Source of the DNA: Raphanus sativus
Lineage: Eukaryota; Streptophyta; Magnoliopsida; Brassicales; Brassicaceae
Direction of reading: 5' to 3'
Length of the DNA stretch: 64,000 bases
NCBI RefSeq assembly: GCF_000801105.2
Contig: NC_079514.1
Location: 8,184,001-8,248,000, forward strand
In this document: positions 23,338 to 36,461 of the stretch, one piece after another
Layout: every line of letters starts with the position of its first letter
Position numbering within the stretch: position 1 is the stretch's first letter
Notes under the pieces: generated by a model
Seen by the model: the letters and a program-made list of their open reading frames with translations, nothing else
Told to the model about the DNA's origin: nothing
Databases searched by the model: none
Program-made: the position numbers and the translations under genes

Positions 23338-25467
23338 CATATAATATATATATATATGTATGTATATAATAAGGTGATGTATTCAATGTTTGGTAACTAT
23401 TTTCCGTAATATAGTAGTAGGTTAAAAAAGTGTTCCAAAAATAGTAGTAGGTTAAAAAAACATTTAGCATGTATCTACTTTATTAAACTAGAAACGTGAC
23501 ATATTGTCATATTGACAAATATTGAATCAAACTATGTATTTTATTTAATTAAGAGTCTATTCTATCAAATTAAAATAATATTAAATACGAATATGATTAA
23601 AAAAAACTAAAAACCTAAAAATTAGTTTTTTTAAATTAAACAAAAGGTTGTATTGTTAATTTAATATGTCCTTTCTTGTTAAGCAACACTTATTTTTTTT
23701 TTAAAAGGTTGTATTGTTTTAAAATACTTTAATTACTAGATAATTTTATAAGAAAAAAATCAATATTGAAACTTTGTCTGAAATTAAGAGAAGAGGTTGA
23801 AATAGTTATGCATGCTTCACTCTCCCCTCAGGTCATGATTTCCCATGTTATATTAGGATAAGGCATTTTAAATTTGATTCTTATCATGTCAAGGATAAAA
23901 ATATAAACCTTCCATTATGAATATTCTTCTAATTTTTTCTTGCAAGAGAAAATTTGAAAATTTAATATGTAGTTTAGCTTTATTAACTGACCAACACAAA
24001 TTTTATCATTAGTTGAATAACATATTATTCAAGAAAATATTAAAATATCATTGATTGAAAAAAACAATATTGTAATTCGATCTCAAAATCAATACAAATG
24101 CTTATCACTTCCTTTTCTCTGATTTTTGTAAGATATATTGTAGTTGCTGGGAAACTTCAAATATCATGGTTGCAATCCTCTTGATCTGTTTACTTACTCT
24201 GGAATGGGTTTTACATTAAACATCATAAACCTTAAATCTTGTTGATTATGATTGCAAATCTGAAATAGGATGTTACTGTCAACTTTTAAAAGAAAGCGCA
24301 CCAAAAGTTAGCAAAAACAAACTTTTAAAAGAAAGCAAGTGCCGTTTGTGGCTACTTTTGTTCCTAAGTGATTCATCTCCAAATTTAGAAAGGCTCATAA
24401 GGACATAATGGTGCTGGTTGGATTATCTTAGATCTTGAAATGCATCATTTTGTGAAACGTTGATTGATATTTTTGATTCTTTTGCAGGCCAATAATGTAG
24501 GTGGGTTGCTGGTGTTTGTCACATGATGTTGATGCTTAAGAGCTGAGACAAGGAAAGTAGTTACTAGGTAGCTTTCAGGTTAAGTTTGAAATCAGCCTGT
24601 GATATACGATGGTCTCTATATTAAATGCTTGAGATGATGTAACTCACAATTTAATTTTGTCTTGTTTGTTTTATCAACTTTAACACTCTTAGGCATTTCC
24701 AACCCTGCTCTGGAATTTTCTCGAATTCCACTATATATTCAACTCTAAAATAAAGTATTGGTTAGGGTTATTCCATTAATGGAATAATATTATGGTTAAA
24801 TTACCTATTACCTATTATTCTATTTTAGAGTTGAATTTTTTTATTTATAAAATTATTTTTTAATCTTAAATGTCTTTGTTTCATACTTAAATAATATTAA
24901 AAAGATGTAATAATACGAAAAGAAACATAATACTACACAAAAGATTATTTATTAGTTTTATATAAAAGATAAATAAACTAAAAATGACAAACTAAGCATA
25001 TATAATTTCAAATACATATAATATAATATAAATAAATAATTTGGTAATTTTTTTCAGAACTATTGGTGAAGTATTGTTCTAATATAATAGATGAGTTTTT
25101 ATTCTTGTGGATCAAAATTTCGATTGATAACATTTGTACTTGTTGAGTTCGATATATGCACAAAAATTTGAATCCAATACATAATTCAAATTACAAAAAA
25201 AACTCTATTTTCTTCTTTTTAGTTTTTTAATGCATAATTTTATTTCTGAATTAAAAAATTGCATATGATAAAGATAAACATTGTGCCAATTTGAAATTGG
25301 AAAAAACTCTAATTATATTTTAATAATAAAATTTTAATTTAAGTTAAAAATATTTTTATGGAACTTTGTAAACATTAAATAGTTAGGTAAATAAAAAAGA
25401 ATCGTTTATGAATTTCTTTTGGAGTAAAACTTAACTTTATTTTAGAATCATTTTGGAATAGAAAATA
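23338..25467. other. AT-rich intergenic DNA, no gene recognised
   Basis: No coding region with family resemblance was seen. A TA/TG microsatellite (atatatatatatatgtatgt) lies at 23341-23365. A small foldback is listed separately at 24738-24835. Confidence 0.45.
24738..24835. repeat. Short inverted-repeat foldback
   Basis: The arms TTCAACTCTAAAATAAAG (24738-24755) and CTATTTTAGAGTTGAA (24820-24835) are inverted, around a central palindrome ATTCCATTAATGGAAT. This could be the core of a small MITE, but no target duplication was identified. Confidence 0.5.
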
Positions 25468-25707
25468 CTAGATCGTGACCCGCTCGACCGAGCGGGTGTT
25501 AATTTTTTTTATCTTTGTTCGTACTAACATGATTGTTATGTGTATTAATTTTAAATTTTGAGAAATAAAAATGTGTTTAAATGTGTTTAAATAAATAATG
25601 TGTACTAATGTGATTCTTTTGGCACGTTCCTACAATCTTTACACCATATAAAACAGAAAAAGAAACAGATTTATAAACCAATAGAATAGAAAAAAAACTT
25701 ATAAAAG

Positions 25708-26004
25708 CTAAAACAATGCAAGTACAGATTCATCTGAGAGGATGCACTCAAATGTGTCGTCTCCAAAACCGGTGTTTTGTTTCCAACAATAAAGAACTTT
25801 AACTCGAATTTTCCTATTGTTTTTTAAAGGTTTCACACCATCTATCATAACTAAAGTGCTAGGTTTCGACATTGTGTTTATTTGGGAGTTTTTGTGAATG
25901 TCGTATGGTGAATAAGAAGTCGAGTATTTATAGACAAATTTTTGTGAGATGAAAAAGAATATTTCACATTCAATTAAATCAACCATAAAAAATAAAAATA
26001 TCAC
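25708..26004 (-). pseudogene. Fragment of a replication protein A-like OB-fold (DUF223-type) protein
   Basis: A frame of 98 codons. Its latter half (from MSKPSTLVMIDGVKPLKNNR, then KVLYCWKQNT and FECILSDE) resembles the N-terminal OB-fold of plant RPA1-like proteins that Helitrons often carry. The likely true start is the internal Met before SKPST; the preceding residues look like untranslated leader. It ends soon after LSDE, far short of a full RPA1-like protein, so it is a remnant. Recognised from family memory only. Confidence 0.6.
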
Positions 26005-26299
26005 AATTTGATCGACTCCTAGATTTTCGCTTGGATAAAATATACTTGGAGAAGGGGATTTTCCATATTAGTATCTAATTTCTATGTATGTGATGATTCA
26101 TATGTATTAGTATTCTTACTATATATATTATATATAATTTCAATATGGACAAACAGATGAATGGTACGTATTTCATAGGAATGGTATCTATATATTATAT
26201 CTATATATTATATATAATTGCAATATGGACAAACAGGTGAATTATGTATAATTGCAATATAATTGTAAGATTTAGTTTCAGAGCAATGATACGTATTAT

Positions 26300-26657
26300 A
26301 TTCTTAGTATATAAATCGACATGTAATAATGGTACGTATTAAATCCATATGTAATAATATATGGAAACCGTATATGGTATGTATTATAAATAAGGGATGA
26401 TGTTTAATTTAAATATAAGAGGTCCACCTGTAAAATCCACCTAGAATAAGTTGTAATATTTCTGTTTTAATAAGACAGATTCTTAGTATATAAATCAACA
26501 TGTAATAATAGTACGTTTTAAATCCATATGTAATAATATATTGAAACCGTATATGGTATGTATTATAAATAAGGGATGATGTTTAATTTAAATATAAGAG
26601 ATCCACCTTTAAAATCCACCTAGAAGAAGTTGTAATGTTTCTGTTTTAATAAGATAG
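26300..26657. repeat. Two-copy tandem repeat, unit 179 bp, at the 5' end of Helitron H2
   Basis: The copies 26300-26478 and 26479-26657 both begin ATTCTTAGTATATAAATC. They share GGTATGTATTATAAATAAGG and end CTGTTTTAATAAGA[C/T]AG, so each copy carries the Helitron 5' terminus on the minus strand. Only a few substitutions separate them. Confidence 0.88.
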
Positions 26658-27134
26658 ATAGTAATACATTAGAATTGCTCTTAGTTCATACTACTAAACT
26701 TTAAATTATGGGATTTAAGTAACTTAGGTCATCAAAACATACATGTAGTAAATTCGATTGACCAGTGTTCAGCATGTAGATGAGAGAGTTGTGAAATGAT
26801 TCATAACAACACTGACGAGGTTAAGGAGAACAAAAGAATATTACAGAAAGATCGTTGCTTTTTTCTTCTACACATTAAACATTGATTCTCATGTCTTTGG
26901 CCTTTCTACCACAACAAACACAACTCATCCCACAAAACCAATAAAAGGACACGGACAGCACAAATCACCAAAAATAGAAAGTTAAAAACCGAACGATTTA
27001 CAAAAAAAAAAGAAGATTGATTCCGAATCCCCAAGCTGTTTGTCTTCACTTGGCTTGATACTTGACGGTGGAGGAGGGACGTGCGTGAGATACTCTAACA
27101 AAATCTAGTGCAAGCTTACTCACTTTGTTTGCTA

Positions 27135-29432
<2,298 letters not shown>

Positions 29433-29449
29433 GAGTTGTGTGGAAGCTC

Positions 29450-29605
29450 AAAGTTTCAAGCTTTTCTTCTGGGCTAGCTTAAAGCCTCGAGCTTTCTTCT
29501 GGGTTTAGCTCAAAGACTCGAGCTTTCGTCTGGGTTAGCTTAAAGCGTCGAGCTTTCTTCTGGGTTAGCTTAAAGTCTCGAGCTTTTCGTTTGGGCTATA
29601 CAAAA
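29450..29605. repeat. Five-copy tandem repeat, unit 30-31 bp, upstream of the CPK13 start
   Basis: Units of the type TCGAGCTTTCTTCTGGGTTAG followed by CTTAAAG recur at 29456, 29487, 29518, 29548 and 29578 (spacing 30-31 bp). The outer copies are diverged. The array begins about 18 bp upstream of the CPK13 ATG (minus strand), so it lies in the 5' UTR or core promoter. Confidence 0.88.
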
Positions 29606-30946
29606 GACAGCAAAGAGTAGAGAGATCTCTGGGAAGCTCTAATAACTTGCTAATCTAGGGTTCCGCATTATAGCTTTTGTAGGGGGATCGTCACAGTGGA
29701 ATCTATGGAGCTATAGCTGGAGAGAAGAAGAAGCATATAGATCGAAGAAGGGTACGGTGAAGATGAGTAGGTAGAGAGAGAGGGGTCTCTCACCTTTTGA
29801 TGTTTTCTATATCTTTTTGTAAAACTCAAATCATAATCTGGTCTCTTTGCTAGTTTGCTTTATTTCCCTTTTTTTTTATAGATGGTTTATATGATCTATT
29901 TTTCCAATATAATAAAATATAACAACTAAATTTCCATGGTTTAAAAGTTTCTATATCTAAGTGTGGAATTCGAATCCTAGATTATGCAATAGATGTAGAT
30001 TTTTATAAAATAAGTAGTATTGTCAATCGTCGAATCGTATATAATCTTTAAAAATTAATTTATTATCGTCATTTCCAATCCATAATATACTAAAATTCAT
30101 ATTCCAGCTGAAGCACCAGTGATGCGTTAGCATTTGACCCATATAACTAATCAAGTGGAGATTCATTCATATTGGGATGGCACGAATCAGATCTTCGTGT
30201 TTTTGGATCCGATCCATTTCGTTCTAATAATTAGTTATTCAATTCGATTTGTTTGTATGGCTTCTAGATATTTTGTATCTCTCATCTGAATTTTTTTAGA
30301 TTTTTGATTGGATATCCAATTAGATCTGTAAAAATAATTAAATATTAGAAAATAAATAAAAGTTTCTAAAAATAATATAAATAATAATAATTTATTACAA
30401 AAACAAAATTTTATTTATTAAAAAATCTAATAAATAATTTAATAAATTTAGTAATAAAATACTATAAAACTTATACACAATATAATATTTATAGAGCTTG
30501 TAGATATAATTTTTTAAATATATATTTGCATATAACAGATCAGATAGAATATTCGTTTACAAAAAAAAAAATATTTGTGATTTTTTTTTTGTTTCTTGCG
30601 GATATTATATATTAATATTTGATTTACTTCGTAGAGTTAAAGATATCTGAAATTTTTGGTTCCAATGGAAGTAAAAAACTAATCAAATCAAAATTTACAG
30701 AAATTTTGCCGTGTTCTAGTTCACACCACCAGAGCGTATCACATCCAATAAATTACTATCTACTAGTTGAGATGTTTGGTTTATTTGAGAATTATATTCG
30801 TTTCAATACTTTCAGCTCTTCGCTTTTGTGTGTAGTTGCTAGTTTTTCAACCTATAAGAAAATATCCTATTGACAATTTTTTTTATATATATCCTATGAC
30901 AGAACAGTGTCCCTAAGCTAACCCCTACCCTAAGCTTTACATCATA
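29606..30946. other. CPK13 promoter side and AT-rich intergenic DNA
   Basis: The first 200 bp (GA-rich, for example gagagaagaagaagc and gagagagag near 29720-29790) probably belong to the CPK13 leader or promoter. Further out the DNA is AT-rich with no supported gene. Arabidopsis genes expected between CPK13 and EBP1 (such as ACX4 and SAC8, from memory) are not present. Confidence 0.45.
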
Positions 30947-30962
30947 TCGTCTTTGTGAATTT

Positions 30963-31131
30963 TTTTTTTTTCCCATCTGAGCTTTTCATTCATAACAATA
31001 GAAAGTTACAAGGTTGGATTTCTAACACCGGAGGAACACATGAACGTCCCCGGAAACTAATCCCAAACAGGGAAGCCAAAGCCCAAAGATACGGATACGG
31101 GTCACATACATCACATACATAGAAACAGGAT
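30963..31131 (-). mobile_element. 5'-truncated LINE-type retroposon
   Basis: A 169-bp insert that begins on the plus strand with a T run (the poly(A) tail on the minus strand). It is flanked by a perfect 16-base direct repeat TCGTCTTTGTGAATTT at 30947-30962 and 31132-31147. Long target duplications plus poly(A) indicate target-primed reverse transcription. The sequence before the tail (TTGTAACTTTCTATTGTTATG) resembles a LINE 3' end. No coding region remains. Confidence 0.82.
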
Positions 31132-31276
31132 TCGTCTTTGTGAATTTAAGAGAATTAATACAGACACAATTGGTCAATGATAATTATTACAACTCAAAGG
31201 ATTCGGCGGTCAAAGAACTTTAAGGGCAAGATTTATATGAATGAATGAATGAATGGATTAAAAACCAAAAACATAT

Positions 31277-31539
31277 ATTCCCTCCCTATGTACTATTTTA
31301 AGTGATGTTTAAATTTTTTACACAAAGATTAAGAAAATACAAATTTCTATATAATTTATCTTGGTTAAATAAAATTACATTAAATAAAATCAGTCTAACC
31401 AATAAGAAAAACATGTAGTATTTTGTAATTAGTTGCAAATTTCAATTGACATTAAATTTTATTTAGAAATGCGAGAACATCACTTATTATGAAACAAAAT
31501 AAAAATACTTAAACACCAGTTATAATGGTACGGAGGGAG
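31277..31539. mobile_element. Stowaway-type MITE
   Basis: Ends TTCCCTCCCTATGTAC and GGTACGGAGGGAG are inverted and flanked by TA on both sides (31275-31276 and 31540-31541). The size of 263 bp and the CCCTCC ends fit the Stowaway/Mariner class. Confidence 0.75.
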
Positions 31540-31549
31540 TATATAAGTA

Positions 31550-31793
31550 CTTCCTCTATTTAAAATGATGCATGTTTAAATTTCTTTCATAAATATTAAA
31601 AATATATTAAATTTTTATATAATGCACTTTTTAAAAAACTATTTCTCAAAACTTTAGTCAGTTAAAATTTTATAAATATAAATAATTTCTTCAAAATTTA
31701 CAATTTAAAATTATCACCTAATAAAAACTATTAAATGTTAAAAACAGATTTTGAAACAATTTTCTTAACAAATTGATCTTAAAACAGAGGAAA
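31550..31793. mobile_element. Second, diverged Stowaway-type MITE
   Basis: Ends CTTCCTCTATTTAAAATGATG and AAAACAGAGGAAA are imperfectly inverted, with TA on both flanks (31548-31549 and 31794-31795). It starts only about 10 bp after the previous MITE, so the two insertions are adjacent. Confidence 0.6.
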
Positions 31794-33617
31794 TATTAAA
31801 TAATTAAAGAAATAAAGTTTGTTGCGTTTTCAGTAAAATAAATTGTGTTGGGTTTGTCTTTTCCTCAATTGTCGCAAAGTCTTTGGTATAAGTAGGCGAA
31901 AGAGAAAGCATAGCATGATGGGTCATCTGAATATAGACTCAAGTATGCTACAAAAACAATGTTTCAGTGCTCTCATCTCCTCTAACATTTTCTAAATTTA
32001 TTCTCTCATGTGTTCCCCATTATCTTGGCAATAAAGTTGGGTTGCGTTGATGGTATCTAAGTACGAGTTAAGTTCTTAATCAAATTCTAAGTAAGCTAGA
32101 ACCATTTAAATGATGGCATTTACACATATATTTAGCTAAACTTTGTTTACAACTCACACACACACACGCACTTTTAAACCCTAATTAGATTTTATTATAA
32201 AGTGACACAACAAGTTTAAACCTGTAGTTTACAAGTATCGGTGTAATTTTTTTTCTTTTTTTTCTTTGAGAAAGGGCTTCTTGGTGTAACGTTATATACT
32301 TATACATTTATATGTATAGTATCTAAATATTGTTGTTGCGTCATCATTTTTCTCCGTCATGTTCATGGTCGTATGAAACATAATGGTATACATCCGTAGT
32401 TGGAAAAATGCATAATACAACTGCAACATAATTAATTTCAGTTAAGCAAAAAAAAACACAATCAATTACCGTATTGGAAATAAGAAGAAAAAAAAAGATC
32501 CATAATTGTCTGATATTTGGAACTGTTCAATGTCAAAGTGATAGATATTTGTAATGTAGTGATAGATTTTTTTTTTTTTTTCTTACAAACTTATTTTCAA
32601 ACATTCCATAATAATATCTTCATGTAATAACGACAAACGAATTGCAACAAAGCATGTTCATCGCTGTCGTTGAAATAAACAATGAAACGTTAGCGACACA
32701 TTTTGTCGAGCTTTTAATAAATGTTTTGTAGCTCATATTCCAATCTGTCGTTCTTGTTTATAAGTACTGTTACCATTTATATGGAAAGATAAAATATATC
32801 CTCCTAAGATAGTATTCTCCACGTAACTGGCCCGGGTCCAAAATGGATAGGCGTCGGTGCTATAGGCCTTGCTCAGAGCTTCTCCAACGCAGGTATGAGA
32901 CTGGTATGAGGGAGAGTTACTAAAAATTGAATAATAATAAAAGTTAGGAATAGTAACTGACAAGACTAAAACCGGTCCTTTATGTACACACTTTCAGAAC
33001 CTTACAATATCCCCATGTGCCGTATGGATCATTTTGATTGGTTTATTTTATAAAAAAATGGTAAGATACTGGAGTATCTGCCGTTGAGGCTGCTCTCAGA
33101 CATCTCTCAGTTGCGGTATGTAGAGTTTTGTTCACCTGTGGCTTTTAATTTTCTGCTTGATCTTATCAACTAGCTACTCACCACCGATTAAAACAGACAA
33201 ACCAATGTCGCATATTCTAAAGAAATTAGCTAACGAAGACACATCTCTATTTCTTTATGCTTTAGGTGGATGTTTGCAGATTTTCATTATATGTATTGGG
33301 ATTTGTTGAGTCCATGTTCGATTCTCCATATGTGATTATTACGATATTATTCATTTACTCATCTCATCTTGTGTGTCATTGCAAAATTATTTTGAAAATA
33401 TTTTTTCGAAAATACCACACATTCCATGATTTTCTGACTAGTTTCTGTAACAATTTTTTTATCGATTTAAAGAATTTTATTCATACTTGAAGAGTGTTAC
33501 CAATTATTGGAAATTTGTTGAATCTGTAACTTTTAATTATCCGATTAGTGATATTATTTGGGATTAAGATGACAAAAAAAGAGAGACAAATCCAGGTGGA
33601 TTCACTTTTAAACTTCA
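31794..33617. other. AT-rich intergenic DNA, no gene recognised
   Basis: No gene or element ends recognised. Short frames such as that at 32963-32733 on the minus strand show no family resemblance. Confidence 0.4.
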
Positions 33618-34216
33618 CTAGATCTTGACCCGCGCTTTAGAAGCGCAGAATATTTTACGATGAAAAATTTCACTAATAACTTAATAAATATTTTAGTATT
33701 TTTTAAAGAGTGTATATTTAAAATATTTTTGCATTTAAAGCAGTTTTTTTAAATTCAACCCGATTGTGATTATACCGGTTAATCCGGAGATCTGACAATT
33801 CAATTTTGGTTTTTAAATTATTCATATTAAAAAAATTACTAAAACCCGAGACTAACTGATTGAACTGATGGATGACCGATATGTAATCTAATTTGATTTA
33901 AATTGTAATTATTTCATAATTTGTAATCTTATAATCCAAATTTTAAAGTTCATTATTTTGCAGTATAAAATAACTAAGATAAATTATTGTAATGTTTGGA
34001 AACATTGATAGTAGTATAAAAAGTATATTGTTTGGAAACATTGATAGTAGTATAAAGAAATAAGTATATTGTTTGGAAACATGAATAGTAGTATAAAGAA
34101 AATAACAATAGTGATTTAATGTAGGTTTAACTATAAAGTATAAAAGTGTATTTAATTTAAAAACTTACAAAATAAATGTTAGGTCCAATAGAATGTTTCT
34201 GTTTTAATAAGATAGA
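33618..34216 (-). mobile_element. Short non-autonomous Helitron (H3)
   Basis: A 599-bp element. Minus-strand start TCTATCTTATTAAAACAG; minus-strand end a hairpin GCGCTTCTAAAGCGC followed by GGGTCAAGATCTAG. Flanked by A (33617) and T (34217). Same family of ends as H1, H2 and H4. No coding region. Three short repeats (TATTGTTTGGAAACAT) occur at about 34025-34082. Confidence 0.82.
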
Positions 34217-34297
34217 TTAGAACTTTGTTTGATATTCATGGTCATTTACAACATTTATTGTTCCAAATGTAGAGTTTCTGAGCTACCCAAGAGAGAC

Positions 34298-34960
34298 AAC
34301 TGTAAAAAAACCTCTCTCTACTTTCTACAAAGAGAGTTTTCTCTCAGTTTCTATCTCTGTTCTCCATATTCATATCTTTCACAGAGAGAGAACTTGATTT
34401 TCTTTTCCGGTTCATCCTCATAACAATGAATCGGATCTTTTGTTTATAGTTTACCCTCTTCTTTTTGTTTTTCTTCACTGGTTTTCAATCTAATATATTA
34501 AGAAGAGGAGAATAGTTTTTATCGTGGTCTTCAAGCCTCAATCCTGAGTGGGGCGCATAACGTGTTCGTGTTGTTAACACCGAGGAGGGGATCACGCTTC
34601 TTTGGCAGTTAGAAGGTGCTAAAAGCAAATTGGAGGAAGGCGACCATGGTCAGGTAGGTCATACAAGAGTTGATCGTCCCGTCCGATGACAAAACTTGGC
34701 ACAAGTCGCGGGCTGTCGGTGGAGTCATTCACAGTTTCACTTCTCATGCAAAGGGGATTTGTAGACGCGTGTTCCTCCGTTCTCTTCCTATTTTTCCTGT
34801 TTTCGTGGTGTTGCGATGTGTATTGATCAATAGATTGATTGGGTCATCACATCCTGAGCTTTATTTTTCAATTTTATTGTACCGAAGTGAAATGGGCTGT
34901 ATGGTCACTTTTGTAATTTCCCTTTCGGGCCCATTAAATAAACAATGTCGACAAAAAAAA
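34298..34960 (+). mobile_element. Poly(A) retroposon with 17-base target duplication
   Basis: A 663-bp insert ending in an A run (34952-34960). It is flanked by AGCTACCCAAGAGAGAC (34281-34297) and AGCTACTCAAGAGAGAC (34961-34977), a 17-base duplication with one mismatch. No coding region is recognised. The 3' part (TTTCGGGCCCATTAAATA before the tail) suggests a non-coding retroposon such as a Sadhu-like element, but that family assignment is a guess. Confidence 0.8.
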
Positions 34961-35091
34961 AGCTACTCAAGAGAGACGGTAATCTAAGCAAAGTGGATAA
35001 GTTTAGACGTTAACTGCCAAAAGCACCAAATAAGAAGGTAGATATACCATCATTAGTAAAAGTTTATCTGATTGCAAGATATATCTTGTTA

Positions 35092-36185
35092 GAGCATCAT
35101 TAACCCAACCACTCTAATGGGGGTGCTTAATCATTTTTTACAATAAATGAGTGTTAAGCAATTATCTTAAGCAACTTCTAATCAAATGTCCTCCAATGGT
35201 AGTTGCTTATTTAGGGGTGTTTAAAAATGAAAAATTTAACATTGATTCAGTCAAGATTACACAAGACACTACACTTCAGTCCGTGACACTATACAAGATT
35301 ACAAAACACTACACAAGTGGACAAAAGACCCTTGACGCAAGAATAGAAAGTATATCCGCGACTCGACCATTGGTGTTTACAAAGTATATTGGTTAAGTTA
35401 CGCAAGAATACAGAACAAATAAAACAAGTATGTGAAATTATCTGAGAACAAAGCAGCACACACAAGTAAAAGCCAAATACTTTCAATCATGTTCATCATG
35501 TTATCGAACAATCCAAGCTATTACTACCAAAAACCAAACTTAGAAACACCAGTAGCCATAACAATTCAAAAACAATAATCTACAGGTTCATGCCAAAATC
35601 CACCTTGTGATACATGTGAAAACAACATACCAGCAAGCTGGTTACAGCCAGAATCCAACTTAGACATACACCAGTAGCCATGACAATTCACAAAACAAGA
35701 ATCAAGCTGTTAACTTTGATCTCACATATGGCTTTGAACATTGACTTAAACTCTCATTAAACGTTTCTACATGTCAAAAGGAAAGCAAACCTGAATTGAT
35801 TTGGGACTGTATTTGAACAAAACTCCGTGAAATTGGTTCTTCCCTTTGATTGTTCCACCGTAATCTCTGCTTCCTCCTCCTCCCAGACGCGCTTTTCGAT
35901 AGCTTTTCCGTTCCCAATTTGCCTCTAACGATTCCTGAGAACTAGGATGTGGTCGTCGACGATGACGAACCAGCCGCTGGAGAAGACGATGATCCCGATG
36001 TCGACGCCGCAGCAGCGCCCCGGAGGAAGACAAAACCAAGTTTGATTTGGTTTCATGCGAGTAAGCGTCGTTGTTTCACGGGGCTTAATTAAGCGTCGTT
36101 GTCTTCACCTTTTTTATTTTTTTCTTTTTTTTAAAATTAAAATTAATCCTAAACAACGCACTAAGCGCCTGCGTTAAGGATGCTC
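35092..36185. mobile_element. Harbinger-like non-autonomous element
   Basis: Left end GAGCATCATTAACCC and right end GCGTTAAGGATGCTC are inverted, with TTA on both flanks (35089-35091 and 36186-36188), the usual Harbinger target. At 1094 bp it has no recognised transposase. Inside are two diverged copies of CACCAGTAGCCATAACAATTC about 120 bp apart, and a GC-rich block at 35850-36040 of unknown origin, possibly a captured gene fragment. Confidence 0.65.
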
Positions 36186-36318
36186 TTAGTGCCCACAGTC
36201 TTAAAACAGTGATCGTCCGGCCCATTAAGAATCAAAAAGGAACAAACAACACGTGGCCACTATTCGAAACAAAACAGACAGAACCCAATCCTATACGGTG
36301 TCGTTTAAGACACATGCG

Positions 36319-36427
36319 AAAACCCTAGCACCTTTTATTTGAGCTTAAGCCAAACTCCGTGTCTCGCTTCTCACACCATTTCACCACCAAATCAGTCCTC
36401 CTCCTTTAACATTGTCTTAAACCCTAA
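36319..36427 (+). promoter_or_regulatory. Two telo-box motifs upstream of EBP1
   Basis: AAAACCCTAG at 36319-36328 and AAACCCTAA at 36419-36427. Such telo-box motifs are common in promoters and leaders of plant ribosomal and growth genes, which suits EBP1. Their function here is inferred. Confidence 0.5.
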
Positions 36428-36461
36428 AACACATCATCACCTGCGAATCTTCCAGCGAGAG

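Larger units (their letters stand above)
25468..26658 (-). mobile_element. Non-autonomous Helitron (H2) carrying an RPA-like fragment
   Basis: The minus-strand start is TCTATCTTATTAAAACAG. The minus-strand end is the hairpin CCCGCTCGGTCGAGCGGG followed by TCACGATCTAG. The flanks are A (25467) and T (26659). It carries a short RPA/OB-fold-like frame (26004-25708), common cargo in Brassicaceae Helitrons, and ends in two tandem copies of its 5'-terminal 179 bp. Confidence 0.82.

Noticed and set aside
34229..34987. 64- and 105-codon frames at 34229 and 34670
   Set aside because: They overlap the retroposon and its duplications; no family resemblance.
36339..36461. Upstream in-frame ATG extending EBP1 by 41 residues
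   Set aside because: The conserved protein begins [11 protein letters not shown] at 36462, and the upstream part looks like leader.
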